Source: Candidatus Methanomethylophilaceae archaeon
GTDB taxonomy: Archaea > Thermoplasmatota > Thermoplasmata > Methanomassiliicoccales > Methanomethylophilaceae
Reading direction: 5' to 3'
DNA length: 40,540 bases
NCBI GenBank assembly: GCA_007117455.1
Contig: SKGM01000009.1
Span: forward strand, 1-40,540
Below, one piece after another: positions 1 through 6,434 of the stretch. The position numbers and the translations under genes were made by a program. The notes under the pieces were generated by a model, which had not been told where the DNA came from, did not search any database, and worked only from the letters and a program-made list of their open reading frames with translations. How positions within the stretch are numbered: position 1 is the stretch's first letter; every line of letters begins with the position of its first letter.

Positions 1-993
1 GGCAAGGAGCTGCTCCTTGCTCTGCTCGTAAACAGCCTTCGGGTTCGGGTTGATCATCAGCTTGGTGTCAACCGATCCCATGACGGTGGATACGTCCTGG
101 AATTCAGACTTCAGGAGCTCAGAGGGGAACACCTTGGATCCATTGTAGCCCACGTGGGTAACGGTGAAGGGAGACCATACCAGGTTGTCCCTGAAGACCT
201 TGTAGGAGGTCTCGTGGTTACCGCACATGTGGTAGAATATCTGAGGTCCAGCACCGCGCCTGAAGCACTGGTCCACATAGTGGGCCATCTTCTTGGCGGA
301 GAATTCCTCGACCTGCTCGTCGGCGAATATGTCGTTGTTCGCAAGGACCGATCCCACGATCAGCATGGCCATGCCATACTTGTCGGACAGGAGGTCGGCA
401 CCGTTGATAGAGGTCTCCACGTAGGTGTCCACGAGCTTGTGAGCAAGCTCAGGCTCCGTGAAGGTCCACATGATGAACTCTTCGACTCCGATCAGCTCAG
501 AGGCTGCTCCAACCAGGTCGAATCCGTAGGATATCGGAACCAAGGTGTGGGGCAGATTCTCAGCGACGTAGTCGTACAAGTTGTAGAACAACGGCATCGT
601 CCAACCCTTCTGTAGATCTTCTTTGCTTATGGGCTCAGCCTTCTCGACATCCTCAGGGCCCCAGATGGCGCCGGTCGGGATGGGGGGAAGGGTCTCTTTG
701 TACTCCAGGGTCAACCCCAGCTCAGTTACCCACGGGAGCGAGAAGAACCAGTGGGTGACCGGCAGAAGGTCGTAGAGTTCAGAGATGTAGCCCACACAGT
801 GGATTCCCAGCTCGGGCTTCTCATAGAAGTCCCTGATGGTGAAACCACAGGCCACGGCAGCATGCGATAGGATGATTGGATCCACATCGATCCTGTCGTG
901 GAAGTTGTCTACGAAGGGACTTGCAAATCTCTTGGCGGCATTAGCATGCCAGCCGTCGAGATCGTTTTTTGGAAACAGCTCTTCGTAACCCAT
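1..993 (-). CDS. UroD/MtaA-family corrinoid methyltransferase, partial (3' end outside window)
   Basis: The reading frame opens at ATG 993 and runs without a stop to the left edge (331 codons), so the C-terminus is missing. The protein resembles the uroporphyrinogen-decarboxylase superfamily that contains the methylcobamide:coenzyme M methyltransferases MtaA and MtbA. Near residue 275 it carries FYHMCGN, which matches the HxC(G) zinc-ligand motif of those enzymes; the third zinc ligand would lie beyond the edge. Family knowledge suggests transfer of a methyl group between a corrinoid protein and a thiol or pterin, in the cytoplasm. The acceptor cannot be told from sequence. A TATA element lies about 36 nt upstream of the ATG. 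It is longer than classical MtaA (about 340 aa), so it is probably one of the many uncharacterised members. True UroD is a less likely reading because of the HxC motif. Confidence 0.75.
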   Translation of the reverse strand, partial: MGYEELFPKNDLDGWHANAAKRFASPFVDNFHDRIDVDPIILSHAAVACGFTIRDFYEKPELGIHCVGYISELYDLLPVTHWFFSLPWVTELGLTLEYKETLPPIPTGAIWGPEDVEKAEPISKEDLQKGWTMPLFYNLYDYVAENLPHTLVPISYGFDLVGAASELIGVEEFIMWTFTEPELAHKLVDTYVETSINGADLLSDKYGMAMLIVGSVLANNDIFADEQVEEFSAKKMAHYVDQCFRRGAGPQIFYHMCGNHETSYKVFRDNLVWSPFTVTHVGYNGSKVFPSELLKSEFQDVSTVMGSVDTKLMINPNPKAVYEQSKEQLLA

Positions 994-1023
994 TGCAATC
1001 CCTAGTCATGTTACATTAATCAG

Positions 1024-1034
1024 TGTATTTATAC
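1024..1034 (-). promoter_or_regulatory. TATA box of the methyltransferase gene
   Basis: Read on the minus strand the sequence is GTATAAATACA, a good archaeal TATA element. A start point about 26 nt downstream would fall near 1003, giving a leader of about 10 nt before ATG 993, with a weak AGGGAT ribosome-binding sequence. Confidence 0.55.
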
Positions 1035-1051
1035 GTTGCCATGTCTTGTTC

Positions 1052-1067
1052 GCAACTTTGTTGCAAC
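1052..1067. promoter_or_regulatory. GCAAC/GTTGC inverted repeat, candidate operator
   Basis: GCAAC-TTT-GTTGC forms an inverted repeat at 1052-1064, overlapping the self-complementary GTTGCAAC at 1060-1067. A further GTTGC occurs at 1035-1039 and GTTGCAA at 1131-1137. The cluster sits just upstream of the methyltransferase TATA box, a normal position for an activator or repressor site. No cognate regulator is evident in the window. Confidence 0.3.
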
Positions 1068-1080
1068 CTAAGAAAAAAAA

Positions 1081-1105
1081 ACCTTAATTATAAGAAAAAT
1101 AAGGT
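1081..1105. repeat. Inverted repeat ACCTTA/TAAGGT around a TATA-like element
   Basis: ACCTTA (1081-1086) and TAAGGT (1100-1105) are perfect 6-bp arms. The A/T-rich spacer contains TTATAAG, which could serve as a plus-strand TATA box for a transcript starting near 1115, immediately before the small ORF at 1121 and the exonuclease gene. Confidence 0.3.
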
Positions 1106-1120
1106 TCTCAAGAGGTAAAA

Positions 1121-1228
1121 ATGAAACAATGTTGCAAAAATTTGATGTATCATTCATATAATGAGTATGATTCTTCCATAGAACCTGAGAGAAATCTGGG
1201 AAATCATTATCGTCATACTGTGACATAA
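1121..1228 (+). CDS. Possible 35-aa peptide upstream of exonuclease III
   Basis: ATG 1121 is preceded by AGAGGT at a spacing of 5 nt, and a TATA-like element lies about 30 nt upstream. The peptide starts MKQCCKN and is rich in polar residues, with no membrane segment. It ends 21 nt before the ATG of the exonuclease gene. It could be a leader peptide or a chance frame. No family is recognised. Confidence 0.25.
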   Translation: MKQCCKNLMYHSYNEYDSSIEPERNLGNHYRHTVT

Positions 1229-1249
1229 CTCTTTGGGGTGATTATGAAA

Positions 1250-2011
1250 ATGAGGCTTGTTTCTTGGAACGTCAACGGACTGCGCTCGGTCGGGAATAAA
1301 GGGTTCCTGGATTGGTTCGAGGAGGAGAGGCCGGACATATTGTGCCTCCAAGAGACCAAAGCCTGGAGGGAACAGTTGGATGCTAGGCTGACAGATGTTG
1401 ATGGTTATGAACTCCATATGTCAAAACCTGAGAAGAAGGGGTACTCGGGAGTGGCCACCTACACATCGAAACCTCCTCTGGATACCTCCTATCTTTTCTC
1501 AGAACGTTTCGATGCCGAGGGTCGGCTCTGCATCAACCGCTTCCCGGAGTTCACACTGCTAAACGTTTACTTCCCCAACGGCAAGGCGTCGGAGGAGCGG
1601 TTGAGATACAAGATGGATTTCTACGAGGAGTTCCTGAACCATTGTAAGGGATTGCTTGATGATGGTGAGAGCGTGATAGTATGCGGCGATGTGAACACCG
1701 CCCATAAGGAGCTGGACCTGGCCAGACCGAAGGAGAACTCCGACATCTCAGGGTTCCTCCCGCAAGAGAGGGATTGGATCGACCGGTTCCTTGAATTGGG
1801 TTTCGTGGACAGCCTCAGGGATTTCGATGACCGACCAGACCTCTACACCTGGTGGTCGATGAGGACCCGTGCCCGGGAGAGGAACGTCGGCTGGAGGATC
1901 GATTATTTCCTGGTCAGCGAGGATCTGAGACCGGTCATGAAGGGTGCCGGGATAATGCCTGAGGTCATGGGCTCGGACCATTGCCCCATCTATCTGGACC
2001 TTGACCTCTGA
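1250..2011 (+). CDS. xth: Exodeoxyribonuclease III (AP endonuclease)
   Basis: Mg-dependent nuclease of the exonuclease/endonuclease/phosphatase fold that nicks DNA at abasic sites and has 3'-phosphatase/3'-5' exonuclease activity in base-excision repair. All family motifs are visible: SWNVNG near the N-terminus, LQETK (metal-binding Glu), CGDVNTAH, DYFLVS and GSDHCPI (catalytic His) at the C-terminus. At 253 aa it has normal family length. ATG 1250 was chosen because the family starts M-(K/R)-LVSWNVNG and GGTGAT lies 7 nt upstream. GTG 1238 and ATG 1244 are in frame but would place that site inside the gene. The 3' end overlaps the convergent ATPase gene by 22 nt. Confidence 0.93.
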   Translation: MRLVSWNVNGLRSVGNKGFLDWFEEERPDILCLQETKAWREQLDARLTDVDGYELHMSKPEKKGYSGVATYTSKPPLDTSYLFSERFDAEGRLCINRFPEFTLLNVYFPNGKASEERLRYKMDFYEEFLNHCKGLLDDGESVIVCGDVNTAHKELDLARPKENSDISGFLPQERDWIDRFLELGFVDSLRDFDDRPDLYTWWSMRTRARERNVGWRIDYFLVSEDLRPVMKGAGIMPEVMGSDHCPIYLDLDL

Positions 2012-3699
2012 TATACCACGATGGTACGCAGACGGTTCAATGCCGCCACCAGCTCATGGGGCCGGAAGGTCGCCCTCTCCCCGTTGACCTCACCCAGGCG
2101 GTCGAGGCTCTTGTCGGATATGAGTTCGATGACCTTCTCTGCCAGCTCCCTCATGGACGTCTCACCGTCCATCATCCTCCACGCGACCACCATAGCATCG
2201 GCCACGGCCCGGGTCTGGGATATGTCCACCAGTTGCTCCAGGGAGGAAAGTTCCACATCCTCCCTGCCGAAGACCACATGGTGCACGTCCTTTACCGATA
2301 CCCCTATGTCCTTGCTGCCGCGGCTGGGGTCGAGGCTTTTTGACAGGGGGACACGGTCGGCAGGAGGCTGGAATCCACAGACCTCGGCCTCCCGTCCGCT
2401 TGGGAGACTGGCTGCTATGTCCTTGGCCTCGGCTGTCACGTCAGATGCCAGGTAGGAGGACATCATCACCACGGTATCAGCGATCTCCAGAAAATCACCG
2501 GAGCCCCCGACCACCAGCACGCAGGAGCATCCTTGGGAATCCATCATGGGACGGACCCGGTCGACGAAGGGTCGTATGGGCTCGTTGTCCTTGCTCACCA
2601 GGGCCTGCATGCGACGGTCCCGGGTCATGAAGTTGCTCGCTGAGCTGTCCTCATCGATTAGTAGAAGGGATGCCCCCGTCTCCAAGGCCTCCATGACGTT
2701 CGTGGCCTGGGATGTGGACCCGCTGGCATTGTCGGTGCAGAACTCTTCTGTCACTGCGCCTCCCGGCAGATGGCCGATGAAAGAGGATATGTCCACCCTC
2801 TCCACACGCCTACCGTCCTCGGATCGGACCTTGACAGCGTCTGGAACTGTCACCGTCAACTCCCTGCCGTCCCCGGGTATGTGGTCATAGACACCGTGCT
2901 TTATGGCATCCAGGAGTGTGGATTTACCATGGTATCCTCCGCCCACTATGAGGGTCAGGCCCTGTGGCACCCCCATACCTGTGACCAGGCCGCTGTTGGG
3001 GGTTTCGATGCTTACCCTCAAGGAAGGTGGTGAGCGGAATGGGACCGCATCACGCAGAGGACCTGGGTCCACGCCGCTCCTCCTCGGCAGCGAGGACCCG
3101 TCGGCGATGAAGGCCACCAGGCCCTTGGACACGAGTGCCATTCTCAGAGCCTGGGCGTCCTCGACACAATGGAGGTGCCTTTGCACCAACTTCTCTTTGT
3201 ACGAGGAGTATAGAAGCGACTCCTCCACAATGGAGGGCAGAAACTCCGTCAAGAGTCTTATGGCGTTTTCGCCGGCTACCTTCCTGCCGTTGGCGGGCAG
3301 CCCCGCAGTGAATCTGACCTCCGCGAATGCTTTGTTGACCACCACAGAGCTCCTCTCCAGGACCTCCTGGCCGGGGCGGGGTATGGATACCCGGCCGCTA
3401 CCGCCGCTTCCCATCCCACCACGGGCGTGCCTCCTACCGGATTCCCAGAAACGGCGTGCCACCAGGTCTCGCAATGCCACCTCCCTCGTTTTAGTGTCAT
3501 AGGACCAGCCGGGGAAGCCTGCGACCGACTGAGGAATACGTAAACGCATACGGCTGGGGGCGGCGAACGGGTCGCCTTGGACGTGGTCTATGAAAAGGAC
3601 CGCCTCACCGATGGTGAACTCGCCCTTGAGGTCCTTGTAGGATCGGTAACCCTTGCCGTCCATGCGGCGGATCTCAGAAACAAGATCGCGGGCGGTCAA
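1990..3699 (-). CDS. COG3044-type predicted ATPase of the ABC class
   Basis: A 569-aa soluble protein of the poorly characterised ABC_ATPase (COG3044) family. The N-terminal ~250 residues are the family-specific domain. They are followed by a Walker A loop GGGYHGKST and a Walker B segment LLLIDEDSSASNF, a family hallmark in which Asp-Glu-Asp replaces the usual Asp-Glu. No transmembrane segments are seen, so this is not a transporter subunit. The role is unknown. The TTG start at 3699 is supported by GGGGAG three nt upstream, and it overlaps the stop of the preceding PPC-domain gene (TTGA), implying translational coupling. Confidence 0.85.
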   Translation of the reverse strand: MTARDLVSEIRRMDGKGYRSYKDLKGEFTIGEAVLFIDHVQGDPFAAPSRMRLRIPQSVAGFPGWSYDTKTREVALRDLVARRFWESGRRHARGGMGSGGSGRVSIPRPGQEVLERSSVVVNKAFAEVRFTAGLPANGRKVAGENAIRLLTEFLPSIVEESLLYSSYKEKLVQRHLHCVEDAQALRMALVSKGLVAFIADGSSLPRRSGVDPGPLRDAVPFRSPPSLRVSIETPNSGLVTGMGVPQGLTLIVGGGYHGKSTLLDAIKHGVYDHIPGDGRELTVTVPDAVKVRSEDGRRVERVDISSFIGHLPGGAVTEEFCTDNASGSTSQATNVMEALETGASLLLIDEDSSASNFMTRDRRMQALVSKDNEPIRPFVDRVRPMMDSQGCSCVLVVGGSGDFLEIADTVVMMSSYLASDVTAEAKDIAASLPSGREAEVCGFQPPADRVPLSKSLDPSRGSKDIGVSVKDVHHVVFGREDVELSSLEQLVDISQTRAVADAMVVAWRMMDGETSMRELAEKVIELISDKSLDRLGEVNGERATFRPHELVAALNRLRTIVVYQRSRSR

Positions 3700-4151
3700 T
3701 CTCTCCCCTCCGGCTCCAGCAACGCGAAGCCGTTGACCGGGTCAGTGACCCGTACCGCCTCCACGCCGACGATCTCATGGATGATGACCTCCATGATCAA
3801 CCATACTTTCACTCCGGCCCTGACACAGCCGGTGACCGTCCTCCCATCGCGCCCGCAGGACGCGTGCATGTGTAGCGATGGTCTGCCCTGATCGTCAGGG
3901 AACAGGGTGCCCACTCCACTCAACTCATGCACCCCGCTCAGTGAGTGTCGCAACGGCTCGACCGGCGACGCCCTGCCGTCCTTGGGCCCGACAATCAGTT
4001 GCGACCCGTCATCCGCACCCCCTACGGCCAGTACGGATGCGGCGCTTATCGACTCGGCGGCAGCGAAACGTTCAACGGACTCGTGGAGGACCTCCCCCTC
4101 CTCAAGGCGTAGGACGAACGATCTTCCCGCCGAACCGGAGGCTGTCCTCAT
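3696..4151 (-). CDS. PPC (DUF296) domain protein
   Basis: A 151-aa protein consisting of one PPC/DUF296 domain, the fold found in plant AT-hook proteins and in stand-alone archaeal and bacterial proteins of unknown function. The segment LHMHASCGRDGRTVTGCV matches the conserved His-containing metal-site strand of the family, and the protein begins with the typical 'sfvlrLeeGEvl' pattern. ATG 4151 lies 10 nt after the stop of the upstream small gene; TTG 4160 is an alternative. It is the middle gene of a three-gene minus-strand operon. A nucleotide- or DNA-related role is only a guess from the family. Confidence 0.8.
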   Translation of the reverse strand: MRTASGSAGRSFVLRLEEGEVLHESVERFAAAESISAASVLAVGGADDGSQLIVGPKDGRASPVEPLRHSLSGVHELSGVGTLFPDDQGRPSLHMHASCGRDGRTVTGCVRAGVKVWLIMEVIIHEIVGVEAVRVTDPVNGFALLEPEGRD

Positions 4152-4161
4152 GCAAACCAAC

Positions 4162-4491
4162 TCAGCGGTACTTGCTGTAGCGGTCCAGAAGACGGCTCAC
4201 CCGGGAGTACTCCTCCTCGGTGAGTCCTTCTGCAGAAATGAAATCCTTGGCGTAGATCTTGGCGTCCTTTATGGATGTACGGGACGCCTTGGCGATTAGG
4301 CTTGCTAGGAATGAGTTCTGAACCGATGGATCCATGGCACTCTTCTCCAGGATCTCCTTCATATCGTACTTGAACGGCCCAATGCGACGGTTGCTCAGCA
4401 TTGACTGGCGCTTGCTGTCGCGGTTCTTCGGTTTAGCAGGGCTGAACTTTCGGGGAGGCCTCCTGGTAGAGTTTTTAGTATTCACACTCAA
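4162..4491 (-). CDS. Small basic protein of unknown function
   Basis: 109 aa. The first ~40 residues are strongly basic and probably disordered (many Lys/Arg/Pro/Ser), and the rest is predicted helical with a polar, Lys/Glu-rich character. This resembles small nucleic-acid-associated archaeal proteins, but no family is recognised. The TTG start at 4491 is chosen because GGAGT lies 8 nt upstream; GTG 4485 is an alternative. It heads the operon with the PPC protein and the COG3044 ATPase, and it shares a palindromic promoter region with the divergent deoxyribosyltransferase gene. Confidence 0.6.
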   Translation of the reverse strand: MSVNTKNSTRRPPRKFSPAKPKNRDSKRQSMLSNRRIGPFKYDMKEILEKSAMDPSVQNSFLASLIAKASRTSIKDAKIYAKDFISAEGLTEEEYSRVSRLLDRYSKYR

Positions 4492-4522
4492 AGCAATTAC
4501 TCCAATTGGCGGAACACATATC

Positions 4523-4536
4523 TTTAAGTACTTAAA
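4523..4536. promoter_or_regulatory. Perfect 14-bp palindrome, bidirectional TATA element
   Basis: TTTAAGTACTTAAA is its own reverse complement. Its centre is 23 nt before ATG 4553 on the plus strand (leaderless distance) and 39 nt before TTG 4491 on the minus strand. One element could therefore serve both divergent transcripts. Confidence 0.5.
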
Positions 4537-4552
4537 TCATTGCCCCCTAACC

Positions 4553-5014
4553 ATGACTGGACACCCCCGAACCATCTATTTGGCGGGGCCTCTCTTCTCG
4601 GATTCTGAGAGGAGGTTCAACGAGGAGGTCGCAGCCTTCCTTACCGCCCGAGGTCACCAGGTGATGCTGCCTCAGTTCTCCTGCCCGCCTTTCCATGAGA
4701 TGCTTGAATCGGGGATGTCCCCGTCCGAGGCCCTCAGAAAGGTCTTCGATGCTGACATGGACATGCTCAGAGGGTGTGACGTGCTCCTTTTCGTACTCGA
4801 TGGCAGGGTCCCGGATGAGGGGGCCTGCTTCGAACTCGGTTGGGCCTATGCCCATGGAATGGACCTTGTCGGCCTGAAGACCGATTCCAGAAGTTCCATC
4901 GAGGGGTTGGACAACGCCATGATAGCCGTCCCCTTGGAGGGCAGGATAGCCCATGACCTGAAGTCATTGGCCGATATCATAGACGGTCTCCAGGGCGGTC
5001 ATCGGGACAGATAG
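4553..5014 (+). CDS. Nucleoside 2-deoxyribosyltransferase family protein
   Basis: 153 aa. It begins with TIYLAGPLFSDSE, the YLAGPLF substrate-loop signature of the family. It carries DEGACFELGWAYA, in which the Glu of the (T/A)xFE(L/I)G motif is the usual catalytic nucleophile. Members transfer deoxyribose between nucleobases or hydrolyse (deoxy)nucleoside monophosphates, acting in nucleotide salvage or pool cleaning. Substrate specificity cannot be read here. The frame is open further upstream, but ATG 4553 fits both the family N-terminus and the leaderless distance from the palindromic TATA element. Confidence 0.85.
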   Translation: MTGHPRTIYLAGPLFSDSERRFNEEVAAFLTARGHQVMLPQFSCPPFHEMLESGMSPSEALRKVFDADMDMLRGCDVLLFVLDGRVPDEGACFELGWAYAHGMDLVGLKTDSRSSIEGLDNAMIAVPLEGRIAHDLKSLADIIDGLQGGHRDR

Positions 5015-5047
5015 AAATATGCGTCTCTACCATAGATGGGTGATATG

Positions 5048-5359
5048 ATGGTGGACATCGAGAACATCAAGGACATGGTGGAGTACCAGAAGGGCTCTGT
5101 GGTCAGCCGTACTGTGATCAAGAAGGATGTGGGCACGGTCACCCTCTTCTCCTTCGACAAGGATCAGGGCCTGAGCGAGCATAGCGCCCCATTCGATGCG
5201 TTGGTCAACGTCATCGATGGCAGGGCCGAGATCACGATAGGTGGGGAGCCCCATATGGTCTCCGAGGGGGAGATGGTCATAATGCCGGCGGACATACCCC
5301 ATGCCCTGAGGGCCATCGAACCATTCAAGATGATGCTGGTTATGATCCGACAGGCCTAA
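5048..5359 (+). CDS. Single-domain cupin protein
   Basis: A small (103 aa) one-domain cupin with the pattern SEHSAPFDALVNVIDG (first cupin motif) and MPADIPHALRA (second motif with His), typical of metal-binding stand-alone cupins of unknown substrate. Three in-frame ATGs lie close together (5036, 5045, 5048). GGGTGAT at 5038-5044 favours the last, though 5036 cannot be excluded. The gene converges on and overlaps by 4 nt the small helical protein gene downstream. Confidence 0.75.
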   Translation: MVDIENIKDMVEYQKGSVVSRTVIKKDVGTVTLFSFDKDQGLSEHSAPFDALVNVIDGRAEITIGGEPHMVSEGEMVIMPADIPHALRAIEPFKMMLVMIRQA

Positions 5360-5733
5360 CGTCTGAGATCGTCCATGAATCCCATGACATTGGTCACGCT
5401 CTTGGCCATAAGGCGGGCCAGCTCCTCCCATTCCACTTTTGCCAAAGGACTTTGCGGGTCACAGATGTGAAAGAGCATCCTGATCAGGGACTCCTTACCC
5501 TTCTCATCCTCATCCAACCATATGCTGCGGAGCGTGCTCTCCTCTTCGCTGCCTGAGGGGAATATGATCAAGAGGTTGTCGATGAGCCGATTGGTCATGT
5601 AGATGGTCTGTTGGTCGTCCATGCCCGAGTGTCGGGCCTCCTCGATCATGTTGCCTATGAAGAGCTTGGTCCTCTTCCAATCGTTCATGTCCCCATAGTC
5701 AGGCAGAGGCAGTTTATGGCGACCTTCCTTCAT
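5356..5733 (-). CDS. Hypothetical small acidic helical protein
   Basis: 125 aa, acidic and predicted all-helical, with no Cys cluster, membrane segment or recognised domain. ATG 5733 lies about 29 nt from a TTTTTAT element (5758-5765, minus strand), consistent with a nearly leaderless message. ATG 5748 would be only ~14 nt from it. The same T-rich stretch is the tail of the structured RNA immediately upstream, so the gene could also be read through from that RNA's promoter. No function can be assigned. Confidence 0.6.
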   Translation of the reverse strand: MKEGRHKLPLPDYGDMNDWKRTKLFIGNMIEEARHSGMDDQQTIYMTNRLIDNLLIIFPSGSEEESTLRSIWLDEDEKGKESLIRMLFHICDPQSPLAKVEWEELARLMAKSVTNVMGFMDDLRR

Positions 5734-5758
5734 GGTGACTAGATGCATAATTCAGGAT

Positions 5759-5965
5759 AAAAAGATGCGAGTGGTACAGGCTCATCCAAATGGGAAGAGG
5801 GCGCAGCCGTGGCCGGAGCGGCCGGACGGAATCCTCTAGGGGGATGGATCGAGCTCCGCCCTACGACTGCCCTTATCGATATAAGAGCCCTCTTCCCGAG
5901 ACGGACTCTTGCGCAGGCCGTTACGAGGGCCCGGCATACCGCCTCCAATCCTATCTCCACCCGCA
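5759..5965 (-). ncRNA. Structured non-coding RNA of about 205 nt, family not identified
   Basis: A GC-rich stretch between divergent genes folds only as the minus-strand transcript. The 5' end GCGGGTGG (5964-5957) pairs with CCACTCGC (5774-5767), and this stem is extended by ATAGG/CCTGT (5954-5950 with 5780-5776). An 11-bp perfect helix joins GGGAAGAGGGC (5897-5887) to GCCCTCTTCCC (5802-5792). Inside are a hairpin CTTAT-ATCG-ATAAG and a near-unpaired-base-free three-way junction (5863-5868 with 5805-5810; 5855-5861 with 5824-5830; hairpin 5811-5823). Several helices contain G-U pairs that would be A-C mismatches on the other strand, which fixes the strand. A TATA element centred near 5991 is 27 nt upstream of the 5' stem, and a U5 tract follows the 3' stem. 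Conserved RNase P and SRP motifs were looked for and not found. Confidence 0.62.
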
Positions 5966-5985
5966 ATGAAAACATCTCACGGCCG

Positions 5986-5996
5986 TTCTTAAATGC
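5986..5996. promoter_or_regulatory. TATA element between the structured RNA and the TrmB gene
   Basis: TTCTTAAATGC on the plus strand reads GCATTTAAGAA on the minus strand. On the minus strand a start ~26 nt downstream coincides with the 5' stem of the structured RNA (5964). On the plus strand a start near 6017 would precede the TrmB-like gene. Confidence 0.45.
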
Positions 5997-6035
5997 TTTA
6001 CGATGAGGGGCCGAAAGTAGGCGTTGATTCCAGCA

Positions 6036-6434
6036 ATGTTAAAAACCTATCCAGCCATTGCTAGGCACGATAACGTGAACATCCAGCATCTTCTGTCCGA
6101 CCAGGCGGGTTGCTCCGATGTCCTGAAATGCGCTTTCAGTCTCGGCGATCCTGAATTGGACGTGTACCGTGCACTGCTATCTAACGGGCCGATGCGCTCC
6201 GATGAGCTGGCCGACTTCATGGGAAAGGGGCCCTCCACGATATACCGCAGCCTGCAGAGACTGGTGTCCTGCGGCATGGTCTTAAGGGAATCCAGGAACA
6301 TTCCTGCGGGAGGTAGTTACTTCATCTACCGGGCGAAGGACAGGGAACAACTACGGGAGGAGGTGAGGGGCTGCATGGAGAGGATGATGGAGAGGGTCGA
6401 GAGGTTGCTTGACCGCTTCGAGGAGGATCTCTGA
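6036..6434 (+). CDS. TrmB-like HTH transcriptional regulator
   Basis: 132 aa. Residues ~36-100 form a winged helix of the TrmB/MarR type: LGDPELDVYRALLSNGPMRSDEL leads into a recognition helix with STIYRSLQRL. It is followed by a basic wing and a C-terminal helix rich in Met, Glu and Arg (coiled coil, probably the dimer interface). It lacks the large sugar-binding domain of TrmB proper. ATG 6036 is the first ATG after the TATA element; TTG 6024 and GTG 6075 are possible. Its stop overlaps the ATG of the aldo/keto reductase gene by 1 nt, so it is likely the local or autoregulator of that two-gene operon. Confidence 0.75.
   Translation: MLKTYPAIARHDNVNIQHLLSDQAGCSDVLKCAFSLGDPELDVYRALLSNGPMRSDELADFMGKGPSTIYRSLQRLVSCGMVLRESRNIPAGGSYFIYRAKDREQLREEVRGCMERMMERVERLLDRFEEDL

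Noticed and set aside
154-615. Long plus-strand frame opposite the methyltransferase
   Set aside because: It is the complement of a clear UroD-family gene and encodes no recognisable protein.
5759-5965. RNase P RNA or SRP RNA
   Set aside because: The RNase P CR-I sequence GAAAGUCC and the SRP helix-8 GGAAG/GCAGC motifs are missing, and the length is short for either in this group. A terminal stem alone is not enough.
5739-5975. 78-codon minus-strand frame covering the structured RNA region, and a 65-codon plus-strand frame (5809-6006)
   Set aside because: Both run through the paired helices and have Arg/Ala/Pro/Ser-rich compositions typical of GC-rich non-coding DNA. The pairing pattern with strand-specific G-U pairs explains the region better.
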